Positions 23,591 to 34,012 are shown, numbered from the stretch's first letter. The stretch: DNA of 64,000 bases from Fasciola hepatica (GCA_948099385.1 CANUEZ040000210.1:937501-1001500), one strand, 5' to 3'. Notes: generated by a model not told the origin, from the letters alone. A program made the numbers and translations.

Positions 23591-23886
23591 AATCCAGTGA
23601 TCGTCGCTCAGTCAAAACAGAGAACACAGGGTACAAGAGATGAACGTGTATTGGGCAGAAATGAACGTAGCAGAAACGAGTTACAGCGGTTCTTCACAAT
23701 TCAACTCTCTCCGGGTCTGGGCCACTACACTCCTCGGGGACAGCGGCAGGTCTTCTTGTCCGAGATTCCTCACCGGGCTTCGTCCAGTTCACACGTCCGA
23801 CAGGTGCACCTGTAACAAACGAACGACAACAGATGAGCGTGTTCAAAAGTCCCTCCAATATGGCCGCCCCCGCTCTTATCTTTACA
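23540..23886 (-). repeat. 5' LTR of Gypsy element 2
   Basis: 347 bp, partner of 19076-19422. It contains the ATG and first codons of the Gag-Pol frame. Confidence 0.92.
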
Positions 23887-23890
23887 AGTG

Positions 23891-24085
23891 CTAACCTTGA
23901 TCACAGCGCTGTATACCAGTGTAGCACGCATTCAAACAAAAGCCGCGCCATAACATTTCACTTCAATCTCACTCGCCCCGGGCACCGATTCATCCGTTTC
24001 AACCGTCTCACAAATAACAGTCTCACAACTTCAGTCGTGCTATATTAAAGCCGCTTGTTTGGACAATATTAACGTGGTGTCGCCA
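23891..24085 (-). repeat. LTR of the older CsRn1-like element, outer part
   Basis: Continuation of 18557-19071 beyond the Gypsy element 2 insertion. The minus-strand outer end is TGGCGACACCACG. Confidence 0.55.
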
Positions 24086-24088
24086 GAT

Positions 24089-24560
24089 CCAATCGTATGA
24101 CCAGATATTTGTGTTGTCGGCTCGTTTCTGTAGCTCCCAACACTGAGTGATTTTCTTTTTCTGAAAGGCAGAAAATTTGTGCAGCATCTGCCCTGGCAGA
24201 GAAAGGTGGAAACAATGAGTAAATTGCGTCTGACCCTAAAAACTGCTTAACATAATTCGGGGTATACTGCCACCCAACGCTGGTCTACTGTTTTCTTAAA
24301 AGCCTTCACTGTTGTGATATTTATGACCTCCTCAGGGAGCTTATTCCAATAGGGTACTACTCTATTTGAGAAGTAATTCGCCCTAATTTGGAGCCTCGAG
24401 TGCTTTCTTTGTAATCTGAGGCAAGGCCCCCTTGTGCCTCTCGCTGGGATCGGAGAGAAAGGTAATCTCGATTTATACCTGACAGTCCCTTCATTACCTT
24501 GAACGTTTAGTGGAAGGTCCCATTTGCGTGACCAGTTTTGTACTGCTAACACGTCAAGTC
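24089..24560 (-). mobile_element. LINE C left copy, 3' part
   Basis: It encodes the RT C-terminus (LAVQNWSRKWDLPLN, then YWNKLPEEVINI) and the 3' UTR, the same as the right copy at about 40830-41292. It ends inward at 24560 with target bases AGTC and resumes at 34013. Confidence 0.92.
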
Positions 24561-24675
24561 TGTAGGTACCTGTACATTTCCGATTTTTTCCATGATTTAC
24601 AACGTCCCTTGGTGCGACACTCCTTTGTTGTACCGACGTTTTAATGTAAAAAACACACACCTTTTGGTCGTCACC
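24561..24675 (+). repeat. 5' LTR of CsRn1-like element 3, first part
   Basis: Starts TGTAGGTACC like the 3' LTR at 33470. It is interrupted after GTCACC by the CR1 LINE and continues at 28813. Confidence 0.92.
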
Positions 24676-24751
24676 GGCCAGTCTTCTGACGTGATACGTG
24701 GAATTATATTTTCTGTGGTTGTGTCATTTTGTGGACTATAATTTGCCCACA

Positions 24752-25900
24752 ATGCCTCCAAAAAGAGTCAAAAATATTGCATCCAAGTGCCTAGTTTGTT
24801 CGAAAGTTGTTCGCTCACGCGACAAATCCCTTCAGTGTGATGGTTGTGATGGTTGGGTCCATCTTGAGTGTTCTGAAATGAGTATTGATCTTTACGAAGC
24901 CCTGGACAAATGCCGTGCAAAGTTGCTCAAGGTGCTGTGCATCAAATGCACCGAGCTATCAACACCTGTGTGGCCCGCAAAGCAGTCGGCGGAAATGGCT
25001 CTTTCTGTCACAGATACAGCAGCGTCATCAACTTCGTCGTCGTCATCATCATTAGCACCGTCAATCAGTTCATCGCCATCAATAGCAGCAAAATCAGCGG
25101 CGTCGTCATCGTCTTTTTCTCCGCCAACATCACTCTCACCGTCATCATTGCCGTCAGAAGGGGAAAATTCCGCCGAGGTATCTATTCCCGACTGTGCTAC
25201 GTATGCAGAGGTGGCTTCAACATCGGTCACTGGGCCAATCGGAACAAAGCGCCGCCAACGCCAGAAGCTACCTAAGTCTGCCTGCCATAATGCGGACCCA
25301 GTTGGCACTGATGTGGCCACGCAAGCACTGGACGATATTATAGGAACAAAACCCAGCCGTCAGAGCACCACTGCGGATGAAAGTAGACCGGCCTGGATAA
25401 CAACTGCGGATCGTCCACGAAGAGCGCCACCGTCGAGGAAACAGTGTTTCCTAATAGTGAACTTGCCTGAGACAAAGGAGACCACGGCACAGGCACGTCT
25501 GGACCACGATATTGCGAGTCTCCGGAGTATACTAACAAAACTCTTTGTCCCCGGGGAGGAAGAGACCTCGGAGAAGTTGCGGGTGAAATCAGCATTCCGA
25601 ATTGGCAAAGCTAGTGACGCTGAACGCCCCCGTCCACTGAAAGTAGTGCTGGACTCTGAGGAATCCGCGACTTCTGTGTTAGAAAGATCCCACCGGCTAA
25701 AAGGCGAGCAAAAGCGGCTGCACCGAGATCTAGACCCTGCGGATCGTGAGAAGTATAGAAATGCTTTGATTGAACGACGTGAACGAATGGAACAAGGGGA
25801 AAGGGACTTGATCATTCGGGATTTTCGGGTGCAGAAACGGCGCCCTCACTTCCGGTGGAGGCCGCTGACGCTAGTGTCCCTGTCAGCCCCCCCAAGCTAG
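24752..25900 (+). CDS. CR1 ORF1 with N-terminal PHD-type finger
   Basis: I chose the Met at 24752 (MPPKRVKN); an upstream in-frame Met at 24698 would add 18 residues without family support. The first 65 residues hold a Cys/His cluster (CLVCSKVV, CDGCDGWVHLEC, CIKC) in the C4HC3 pattern of a PHD finger. A long Ser/Ala/Pro stretch follows (about residues 85-150), then a basic region and a folded C-terminal part with FLIVNLPETKE, resembling the RNP/L1-ORF1-like domain of CR1 ORF1. The protein would bind LINE RNA and act as a chaperone during target-primed reverse transcription; this role is from family knowledge. It overlaps ORF2 by 46 bp. Confidence 0.85.
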   Translation: MPPKRVKNIASKCLVCSKVVRSRDKSLQCDGCDGWVHLECSEMSIDLYEALDKCRAKLLKVLCIKCTELSTPVWPAKQSAEMALSVTDTAASSTSSSSSSLAPSISSSPSIAAKSAASSSSFSPPTSLSPSSLPSEGENSAEVSIPDCATYAEVASTSVTGPIGTKRRQRQKLPKSACHNADPVGTDVATQALDDIIGTKPSRQSTTADESRPAWITTADRPRRAPPSRKQCFLIVNLPETKETTAQARLDHDIASLRSILTKLFVPGEEETSEKLRVKSAFRIGKASDAERPRPLKVVLDSEESATSVLERSHRLKGEQKRLHRDLDPADREKYRNALIERRERMEQGERDLIIRDFRVQKRRPHFRWRPLTLVSLSAPPS

Positions 25901-28743
25901 GACGCCCTGAACAAACGGATGTGGTAGCAGGCCGAGACAGTGTCGTCATCCTGTTGTCTAACGTCCGTGGTCTGCTGAACAAGAGGGATGACCTGGAACA
26001 CCTGCTGCAGTCCAGATCACCTACTATGATAGCATTGACGGAGACGTGGCTGAGTAACAATGTTCTAGACTCTGAGGTGTCCCTCCCTGGCTACACCCTA
26101 TTCCGAGTCGATAGGAACTCTATCAGAGCTGGTGGAGGCGTAGCATTGTTCGTACGATCAGACATCCCAACCGTGCAGTTAGAGGCATTCGCAGACCCGC
26201 AAGGATTCGGTGAAGCCATCTGGTGCCGCGTCAAGCTAACCGCCGGGGGCTTTAGGACAGTTGGAGTCATTTATCGGACACCTGCGGTCACTCCTCCAGA
26301 TATGATAAACTTATTGAGGAGATGGGCGTGCAACGGCCACTGCCTCGTCCTGGGCGACTTCAATGCTCCGCATATTGATTGGACGTCAAGCAGGACAGCG
26401 GCCGGGGCTGATCCTTTCTCTCAGGAATTACTGACAACGGTCCAAGAACTGGCACTACACCAACATGTTCAGGAATCGACCCGGAGGCAATCCGGCCACG
26501 GTTCCATTCTGGATCTGGTGATTTCTCCCAGGAGCTCGGACGTCGATAAGGTTGAACATCTCCCTCCACTGGGAAGCAGTGACCACATGGTGCTAGAAAT
26601 TCACTGGCGCACTGGTTCTTGTCCATCCCCTAGACCACACATGGGACGTAATGTTTGGCGCACTTCATTCGAAGATGTCCGGAGAGCGGCGTTAGACGTC
26701 AACTGGTTTCCCACGGATTCAGATGTCCACCGCGATGTGAACGAAGCTTGGGCGTTTATTCGTGACGGTATCTTGTACCTTATGAATACCTACTGCCCCC
26801 TCAACCGGCGTAGACCTCGGGTTAAGGGACCGCCGTGGTTTGATCTGGAGCTCAGACGCCTGCTCAAACGACGAAATCGGGCCTGGCAGCGGTTCCGATC
26901 CACAGGTGAGGGTTATGATCTCTACCGCAGGATTCGTAACCAGTGTACCGAACAAAAACGAATAAAGCGGATGGCATTCGAGGAGGCCCTTGCGGTCGAT
27001 GCGGTGCGAGCACCCAAGCGCCTGTTTGCATACTTAAAGCGCCGCACCGGAGCGAAGGTGGGTATCCCCGCGCTGATGAACAACGACGAAATGGTTGCAA
27101 CAGATGACGGAAAGGCTGAGACACTAGCCAAACATTATCTGTCAGTTTATTCTGTGGAGGAAGGTGCGCCAATCCCGATGGTGGATAGCTCGCCGCTGTT
27201 CATTATGTATGATTTTGGGGAGCCGGAAGTGAACAAGATGCTCAAGTCCATCAAAACCCATAAGTCACCGGGACCGGACGACGTGCATCCGCTGATGTTG
27301 AAGGAGTTGGCGGACCAGCTAACTACACAACTAACGCGGTTGTTCAATTTGTCGTTGGCCACTGGAAGTCTACCTCAGGAGTGGAAAAAAGCAGTTGTTG
27401 TTCCGCTGTACAAGGGTGGGACAAAATCCACCTCGGCCAACTACCGCCCAGTTAGCCTCACTTCCGTGGTTGGAAAGGTCATGGAAAGGCTGGTGGCTGT
27501 TCGTATACGTGAACATCTGGAGCGCTGTCAACTGCTATGCGCAGAGCAGCACGGTTTTCGGCGGAACAGATCGTGTCTGTCAAACCTGTTGACCGCCCGT
27601 GAAAGTTGGTCGAACTCCAAGGCCGAGGGATATGTCACGGACGTCATCTTCGTGGACTTTAGTAAGGCGTTTGACAAAGTTCCTCACAATGGGCTGTTGC
27701 TGAAACTCCGGGCCATGGGCATCTCAGGGCCCATGCTTCACTGGATTGAGGATTTCTTGGTCGGGAGAACCTTTTCCGTGAGAGTTGCACAGTCCCAGTC
27801 CGCGTGGTATCCAGTTGGCAGTGGCGTGCCGCAAGGCTCCGTGCTAGGACCCCTGTTGTTTCTAGTGTTTGTAAACGATTTACCACAGACCATTCGATCC
27901 AAATGCCTTATCTACGCCGATGATCTCAAGATCTGGCGCACCATTCGATCGGCAGAGGATCGCGAGATACTACAGGAGGATCTGCAGGCCCTCGTCAATT
28001 GGTCGACCACCTGGGGTCTACCGATAAACGTGGACAAGTGCGCGAGCATGAGGATTGGTGGCCCCAACGATACTTCCGGCTACTGCCTTGGGAGTATCGT
28101 ACTCCGTCACACGCAGGAGGAAAAGGATCTTGGAGTTGTTGTCACCAGCAATCTGAAGACAAGAGCACACACTGAGAGAGCGTGCTCCTCAGCGTGGAAG
28201 ATACTTGGTCCCATCCGCCGTTCATTTGGGCCTCTACCCCGGGACACTTTCCGACTGCTTTATGTCTCACATGTACGTCCTCGTTTGGAATATGGCGGTC
28301 CAGCTGTCTACCCGTGCACGGCGGCGGAAGTAGCCAAACTGGAACGGGTGCAACGTGCTGCCACACGCCTCGTGGCCGGACTGCGTGGGTTCAGCTATGA
28401 GGAACGCCTAAAAGTCACCGAGTTGTTTCCCATTGCCTATCGGCGGCTTCGAGGCGACCTCATCTATGCCAGGCGCATAATCCGCGGTGAGTTGGGCCGG
28501 GAACTACAGGCGGAATTCCCGCTCAGGAATAATAATCGTACCAGAGGACACAACCTGACGCTTCGTAAGGTGCATTCCACCGGCTTACCGGCCATCTATC
28601 GATTGTCAAGGAGGGTGACCAATCTCTGGAACGCTCTACCGACCGAAGTGGTGGAAGAGGAAACCGAGACACTATTCAAGAGGAAATTGGACCAGACCCT
28701 GAAGGTTTATTGGCGGAGCACCGACATCCAGCCGAGTCAATAG
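25855..28743 (+). CDS. CR1 ORF2: APE endonuclease and reverse transcriptase, intact
   Basis: 962 codons without interruption. The N-terminal endonuclease has NVRGLLNK, ALTETWLS, VLGDFNAPHIDW and the terminal GSSDHMVLEIHW, so the catalytic Glu, Asp and His positions are present. The RT has NYRPVSLTSVVGKVMERL, HGFRRNRSC, FVDFSKAFDKVPH, GVPQGSVLGPLLF and the catalytic LIYADDLKIW, followed by the thumb and a conserved tail (YRRLRGDLIYARRI, LWNALP). No missing motif is visible. It would nick chromosomal DNA and reverse-transcribe the element RNA at the nick in the nucleus. It starts inside ORF1 in the other frame, so reinitiation or a frameshift is likely used. Length and motifs are those of active CR1 elements, but activity is not shown. 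Confidence 0.93.
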   Translation: MEAADASVPVSPPKLGRPEQTDVVAGRDSVVILLSNVRGLLNKRDDLEHLLQSRSPTMIALTETWLSNNVLDSEVSLPGYTLFRVDRNSIRAGGGVALFVRSDIPTVQLEAFADPQGFGEAIWCRVKLTAGGFRTVGVIYRTPAVTPPDMINLLRRWACNGHCLVLGDFNAPHIDWTSSRTAAGADPFSQELLTTVQELALHQHVQESTRRQSGHGSILDLVISPRSSDVDKVEHLPPLGSSDHMVLEIHWRTGSCPSPRPHMGRNVWRTSFEDVRRAALDVNWFPTDSDVHRDVNEAWAFIRDGILYLMNTYCPLNRRRPRVKGPPWFDLELRRLLKRRNRAWQRFRSTGEGYDLYRRIRNQCTEQKRIKRMAFEEALAVDAVRAPKRLFAYLKRRTGAKVGIPALMNNDEMVATDDGKAETLAKHYLSVYSVEEGAPIPMVDSSPLFIMYDFGEPEVNKMLKSIKTHKSPGPDDVHPLMLKELADQLTTQLTRLFNLSLATGSLPQEWKKAVVVPLYKGGTKSTSANYRPVSLTSVVGKVMERLVAVRIREHLERCQLLCAEQHGFRRNRSCLSNLLTARESWSNSKAEGYVTDVIFVDFSKAFDKVPHNGLLLKLRAMGISGPMLHWIEDFLVGRTFSVRVAQSQSAWYPVGSGVPQGSVLGPLLFLVFVNDLPQTIRSKCLIYADDLKIWRTIRSAEDREILQEDLQALVNWSTTWGLPINVDKCASMRIGGPNDTSGYCLGSIVLRHTQEEKDLGVVVTSNLKTRAHTERACSSAWKILGPIRRSFGPLPRDTFRLLYVSHVRPRLEYGGPAVYPCTAAEVAKLERVQRAATRLVAGLRGFSYEERLKVTELFPIAYRRLRGDLIYARRIIRGELGRELQAEFPLRNNNRTRGHNLTLRKVHSTGLPAIYRLSRRVTNLWNALPTEVVEEETETLFKRKLDQTLKVYWRSTDIQPSQ

Positions 28744-28812
28744 AGTACGATGTGATGGGGCTCATACGGGATGACTTCCCACTGCCCTTTACCTGAAGAC
28801 TGAAGACTGACT

Positions 28813-29246
28813 GTCACCACCGCGCAATACAAAAGGCTGTAAATAAACCTTTAATTCTGGCACGGTCTCATCTTCTGGTTTGGAGTGTCTTGGAATCATA
28901 TCGGTCGAAACTAACTGTGTGAAACAAAACATTTTAGAAGCTTCAACGGCGTTTCTTGGCACTTCGCTCAATACCATCCTGTTCTGTCCAACGGATGGCT
29001 GTCAGACCGAACTGAGCTGAAGACATTAGCGGATATTGGCTCTTCGACACTCATCTCCTGATCACAAGAACATTGAACAACTGTGAGTTTGAGTCACACC
29101 TTTTGTTTCATTTTAATTCTTAATGTACATACCATTTTGGCCTTTTTATCACCGCACGCTCCTCCGCCCATCTTAGTTTGCTAGTGTCGTCTTAGATATT
29201 GTTGACAATAATTTAGTGTACCACATAGACAGAGTAGTACGCTACA
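28813..29246 (+). repeat. 5' LTR of CsRn1-like element 3, second part
   Basis: Ends ...TACGCTACA, followed by AAAT and the PBS TGGTGAGCCC. It matches 33580-34012. Confidence 0.92.
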
Positions 29247-29250
29247 AAAT

Positions 29251-29263
29251 TGGTGAGCCCAGG
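29251..29263 (+). promoter_or_regulatory. Primer-binding site of CsRn1-like element 3
   Basis: TTGGTGAGCCCAGG lies a few bases inside the 5' LTR, the same core as in elements at 18119 and 18546. Confidence 0.78.
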
Positions 29264-29325
29264 TTGTTTTTTCCATCATTTGACACTAGCTTCATTCTCT
29301 CGGTCCAAGTTTCACACCATTCACC

Positions 29326-30232
29326 ATGTCTGACAGCGAATCTATTGACATCCACGCGGTTGCTCTGAAACTGCCAGTTTTTGCCCCGACTAACCCTCGA
29401 GTGTGGTTTCGACAGATAGAAGCCGTATTTGCCACTCGACGTATAACCAGCGAGCGCGTGAAGTACTCTCACGTTGTCCAAGCACTTCCCTTTGACATCG
29501 CTGTTGACGTGGAAGATCTCCTCGATCCCATTCCACCAGAAGCTCCTTACACGAAGCTTAAGGAAGCAGTCATTCAGCGTACCGGAAAATCAGCCGGAAA
29601 AATGCTCCGTGAACTGTTCACGTCGGTGGAGCTCGGAGACCAAACTCCGTCCCAGCTTATGCGCCACATGCGGTCGCTACTGGCTGGACGTCAAATGGAC
29701 GACGCCATTTTCAGGGAGATATGGGTTGATAAACTACCTCTCCCGATGCAGCAGGTCCTGTCAATGCTGGAACCCACTACTCCACTTGACAAAGTTGCAC
29801 AGCACGCCGACAGAATAATGGAATGCTACCCGGCTGCTAGACCTTGCGTTCACATGACATCACCCGCCGAAACCACTCCGACGCACGAATCCCCTACGAC
29901 ATTACCAGTTCCTGCCCCAGATCGCCGTGGCGACGTTTCTCGCAGTCCTGATTCCCCATCCCATCACTCGCATATCGATAAGGACATTACGGACCTAAAA
30001 AAAAACCGTTCGCATGTTGTGCAATCAGGTCAGTGCAATGTGCAGCGCATTTACTACTCATCGATCTGTGTCCACCGAAGTACCTCATCGACCTAGATCA
30101 CGGTCCAGAAACCGCCGATCACAAACGTGGTGTTGGTACCACCGCACTTTCGGCTCCAAGGCACGCCGCTGCGATCCTCCATGTTCATTCCGCACTTACA
30201 CTCCACAGTCAAACGACCAGGCCAGCCAGTAA
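29326..30232 (+). pseudogene. CsRn1-like element 3 Gag, frameshift in an A9 run
   Basis: Begins at Met 29326 (MSDSESIDIHA). The capsid-like part has PRVWFRQIEAVFATRRI and LPLPMQQVLSML. The first frame ends at a stop ending at 30096, but the expected CHCC motif [18 protein letters not shown] lies in another frame (about 30014-30232). The switch point is a run of nine A at 29997-30005, so one inserted or lost A, or slippage there, would join the two. The true Gag then ends at about 30232, overlapping Pol in a -1 relationship as in element 1. Whether the run is a mutation, a sequencing error or a slippery site cannot be decided here. Confidence 0.82.
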
Positions 30233-33200
30233 CGGCGACGACTTCGGCTGGCCCCCCACGCGAAAGTCGCCTATTTTATATCGTTGACCGATCCAGTGGT
30301 CTTCGATTCCTCATTGATACCGGCGCCGAGATCAGTGTAATCCCCCCACCCAAACATCACAGCCTCAAACCATCTCACTTTACACTGCAAGCAGCAAACA
30401 CAACAACTTTTGCTACATTCGGCCAACGGTCCATCACTCTTGATTTAGGCCTCCGACGCTCTTTTCAATGGGTTTTCATCCAGGCAGATGTCCAGACTCC
30501 CATTATTGGCGCGGATTTCCTCTCACACTTTGGCCTAACAGTGGACCTCAAAAATCGCAAGCTGGTAGACACCACAACCAAGCTTTGTGCAGTCGGCATT
30601 GGTAAATGCACCAACTCTCTGGGTATTCGGCTGGCGATCCCGCAATCGCCGTTTGCTGACATTTTGAAGGAGTTTCCATCCCTCACTAAACCGTGTCAGT
30701 TCACCGACCCAGTCTCTCATGCTGTGCAGCACCACATCGCCACAAAAGGCCAACCTGTCCACTTTCAACCACGACGACTCAACGCCGACAAACTCCGTAT
30801 CGCACGCCTTGAATTCGAACATATGATGAATCTTGGCATCATTCGACCGTCTTCAAGCCCATGGGCCTCGCCTTTGCACATGGTTCCAAAATCATCTGGT
30901 GATTGGAGACCCTGTGGAGACTACCGTGCTCTCAACAATGTCACCGTCCCCGACAGGTACCCGATCCCACACATTCATGATTTTGCACAGAATCTCTCTG
31001 GGAAGACAATCTTTTCCAAGGTTGACCTCGTAAAGGCATATCACCAAATCCCCGTGGCCGAAGAAGACATTCCCAAGACAGCCATCACTACGCCTTTTGG
31101 CCTGTTCGAGTTCATTCGCATGCCATTTGGATTGAGAAACGCTGCTCAGACGTTCCAACGATTCGTCGATGAAGTGCTTCGAGGTCTACCCTTCGCGTTT
31201 GGCTACATCGACGACATATTAATTGCCAGCGCCTCTCCATCAGAGCATGCCATTCACCTGCGTCAACTCTTTCAACGTTTCCAACAATACGGACTTCAGC
31301 TGAACCCTAGTAAATGCGTGTTCGGTGTTCCGTCCCTCGACTTCCTCGGGCACCATATCGATCAAAAAGGTTTGACACCCCTCCCAGATAAGGTGCGCAG
31401 CATCCTGTCATTTCCTGCACCTCAAACGATCACACAGTTACGACGTTTCTTGGGAATTTTGAACTACTACCGTCGCTTCATTCCACATTGTGCGACCATT
31501 GTTTCACCTTTGACCGATCTTCTCAAGTCCAACGTCAAGACGATTAATTTCACTCCCGAGGCCGAGACAGCTTTCACAGAAGCCAAAAAAGCTCTCGCAG
31601 ACGCCACCATGCTGCACCATCCACATTCGGATCCAAATACTGAGTTAGTCCTAACGACTGATGCATCAAATACTGCAGTCGGTGCAGTGCTTCACCAAAT
31701 AGTGGACAACCAATTACAGCCTTTAGCGTTCTTTTCGCAAAAACTCCAGGCGGCACAGACAAAATACAGCACGTTTTCTCGCGAACTCCTAGCCATTTAC
31801 TTGTCCATCCGTCATTTCCGCCACCTTTTGGAAGGACGACAATTTCGTGTGCACACTGACCACAAACCCCTGACACACGCACTTCATGCCAAGCCTGACC
31901 GACATTCACCCAGAGATATCCGCTATTTGGATTATATTTCCCAGTTCACAACAGACATCCGCTACGTGCATGGAGTTGATAATGTTGTGGCTGATGCATT
32001 ATCCAGACCTGACATCAACACGGTGCAGACTAAATTCGATCTTACGGAACTGGCAAACCTCCAGCGTGATGATCCATCTTTGCTCGAACTGCGCACATCC
32101 TCCACACTCCAGCTCAAGGATTCTCCCCTACCTTTAGCCGATGGCACAGTCCTATGTGACTGGTCTACAGGTAACCCTCGTCCTATCGTTCCAACTTGCT
32201 ACAGGAAGATCGTTTTCGATCATTTTCATTCTCGTTCCCATCCCGGTATCCGTGCATCTCGCAAACTCATTTCTGCCAGATTTGTTTGGCCCAATATGAA
32301 TTCTGACATTGCATTATGGACTAAACAGTGTTTACAATGTCAGAGAAACAAAGTCCACCGCCACACTTTTTCTCCTCCCAGTACGTTTACCGTTCCCGAC
32401 GTCCGTTTCACACATATTCACGTCGATCTTGTTGGTCCACTACCACCATCAAATGGACATACCCACTTATTAACCGTTGTTGATCGTTTCACACGCTGGC
32501 CAGTGGCAGTACCCATTTCCGACACCTCGGCAGAAAATATTGCGAAAGTACTACTCCAGCACTGGATTGCTACATTTGGTGTACCGTCTACCGTCACCAC
32601 AGACCGTGGCAGCCCATTCCAATCGACTTTGTTTCGTGAGTTCACTAAACTGCTTGGCTGTAAACACATCACAACAACTGCATACCATCCTTCATCCAAT
32701 GGCATGGTAGAGCGCCTACACCGTCAACTCAAAGCAGCACTGATATCACAGCCAAACCCCAATAACTGGAGCGACAACCTGCCACTAGTTCTCTTAGGTC
32801 TGCGGTCATCAGTCAAAGACGACCTCCACAGCACGTCGGCTGAGCTCGTTTTCGGTACCACCATATGCCTTCCAGGTGAGTATGTTCAACCTAGCACCGA
32901 TGCCAGTCCTAACCCATCCCAATTTGTCCAACAACTCAAAGACCGTATGTCACATCTACGTCCAACACCCACTCGCTCGTCATCCACACACGTTTTTGTA
33001 CATAATGATCTATATACGTCACCTTTCGTTTTTATTCGTAACGATGCTGTTCGCAAACCACTCACACCACCGTATGATGGTCCATTTAAAGTGCTTAGTC
33101 GCACAGACAAATATTTCGTGGTTCAAAAAGCCGATAAGCCAGACACAGTTTCCATTGACAGATTAAAACCCGCGCATTTTGATACACCTCCATCACCAAC

Positions 33201-33385
33201 CACACCGACACCATCACCATCCACAGACACCACCAACAACTCCTGTCGATGATCCACACTCTATCATCACACCAGACACTACACCACACCCGCCAGCACC
33301 ACCACAGCAAAAACCTTCCCTGGTAACCCGCCGTTCCGGCAGAAACGTTCGACATCCGGTCAGATTTCAAGACTTTGTTAGTTGA
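30127..33385 (+). CDS. CsRn1-like element 3 Pol: protease, RT, RNase H, integrase
   Basis: One open frame of 1041 codons to 33252. Protease: [13 protein letters not shown] and [40 protein letters not shown], catalytic [10 protein letters not shown] and [10 protein letters not shown]. RNase [16 protein letters not shown] and [12 protein letters not shown]. Integrase zinc domain: [11 protein letters not shown] with CLQCQRNK; core with Asp in [10 protein letters not shown], Asp in [10 protein letters not shown] and Glu in [11 protein letters not shown], all three present. The expected tail ([13 protein letters not shown]) lies in the next frame (to 33385) after a slip in a CAC/CCA-rich low-complexity stretch near 33190-33240. 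The catalytic parts are intact, so this is the best preserved CsRn1-type Pol in the window. Confidence 0.9.
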
Positions 33386-33469
33386 CGTTTTCCTTCGCTA
33401 ACCGTTTCCTCTTTCTATTTTTCTATCGAGCGTTTATTTTGTACAACAAACGCTCTGGCGGGGGAGTTG

Positions 33470-34012
33470 TGTAGGTACCTGTACATTTCCGATTTTTTCC
33501 ATGATTTTCAACGTCCCTTGGTGCGACACTCCTTTGTTGTACCGACGTTTTAATGTAAAAAACACACACCTTTTGCTCGTCACCACCGCGCAATACAAAA
33601 GGCTGTAAATAAACCTTTAATTCTGGCACGGTCTCATCTTCTGGTTTGGAGTGTCTTGGAATCATATCGGTCGAAACTAACTGTGTGAAACAAAACATTT
33701 TAGAAGCTTCAACGGCGTTTCTTGGCACTTCGCTCAATACCATCCTGTTCTGTCCAACGGATGGCTGTCAGACCGAACTGAGCTGAAGACATTGGCGGAT
33801 ATTGGCTCTTCGACACTCATCTCCTGATCACAAGAACATTGAACAACTGTGAGTTTGAGTCACACCTTTTGTTTCATTTTAATTCTTAATGTACATACCA
33901 TTTTGGCCTTTTTATCACCGCACGCTCCTCCGCCCATCTTAGTTTGCTAGTGTCGTCTTAGATATTGTTGACAATAATTTGGTGTACCACATAGACAGAG
34001 TAGTACGCTACA
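33470..34012 (+). repeat. 3' LTR of CsRn1-like element 3
   Basis: 543 bp, TGTAGG...CTACA. Followed by target bases AGTC, after which LINE C (left copy) resumes. Confidence 0.93.

Larger units (their letters stand above)
19076..23886 (-). mobile_element. Gypsy element 2, complete with both LTRs
   Basis: The LTRs at 19076-19422 and 23540-23886 are both 347 bp and differ at two positions by eye. They are flanked by a 4-bp duplication AGTG (19072-19075 and 23887-23890). One fused Gag-Pol frame, with a classical CCHC knuckle, distinguishes it from the CsRn1-like elements. A single frameshift near 21003 separates RNase H from integrase. It lies inside the LTR of the older CsRn1-like element. Confidence 0.92.
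11825..24085 (-). mobile_element. Older CsRn1-like Gypsy element, split by two younger LTR elements
   Basis: Three separated pieces form one minus-strand element: a Gag fragment (11825-12674), its 5' leader and PBS (12675-12925 continued at 18546-18556), and a 5' LTR (18557-19071 continued at 23891-24085). Removing the complete elements at 12926-18545 and 19076-23886, with one TSD copy each, joins the pieces. The rejoined PBS reads TGGTGAGCC, as in the two other CsRn1-like elements here. Its pol and 3' LTR are absent to the left of 11825. The LTR's outer end (TGGCGACACC on the minus strand) meets the LINE C 3' end near 24089. Confidence 0.7.
24676..28812 (+). mobile_element. Full-length CR1-type LINE with both ORFs open
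   Basis: 4137 bp, bounded by a 6-bp target duplication GTCACC (24670-24675 and 28813-28818) inside the LTR of element 3. The 5' UTR is short, ORF1 and ORF2 overlap, and the 3' end has a short tandem motif (TGAAGAC repeated, then TGACT) instead of poly(A), as CR1 LINEs do. It is the innermost and therefore the youngest insertion of this stack. Confidence 0.93.
24561..34012 (+). mobile_element. CsRn1-like Gypsy element 3, 5' LTR split by a CR1 LINE
   Basis: The LTRs are 24561-24675 plus 28813-29246 (5') and 33470-34012 (3', 543 bp). Excising the LINE with one copy of its target duplication gives a 5' LTR of exactly 543 bp. The target duplication AGTC lies at 24557-24560 and 34013-34016; the empty site is preserved in the right LINE C arm as CAAGTCCCAT. 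PBS TGGTGAGCCC lies at 29254-29263 or within two bases, and the polypurine tract GGCGGGGGAG precedes the 3' LTR. The LTRs differ at about four positions by eye. Confidence 0.93.

Noticed and set aside
25360..25815. 151-codon minus-strand frame
   Set aside because: Shadow of the CR1 ORF1 coding strand; no motif.
30127..33252. CsRn1-like elements considered as endogenous retroviruses
   Set aside because: No envelope gene follows pol; the 3' LTR follows within about 100-250 bp of the pol end.
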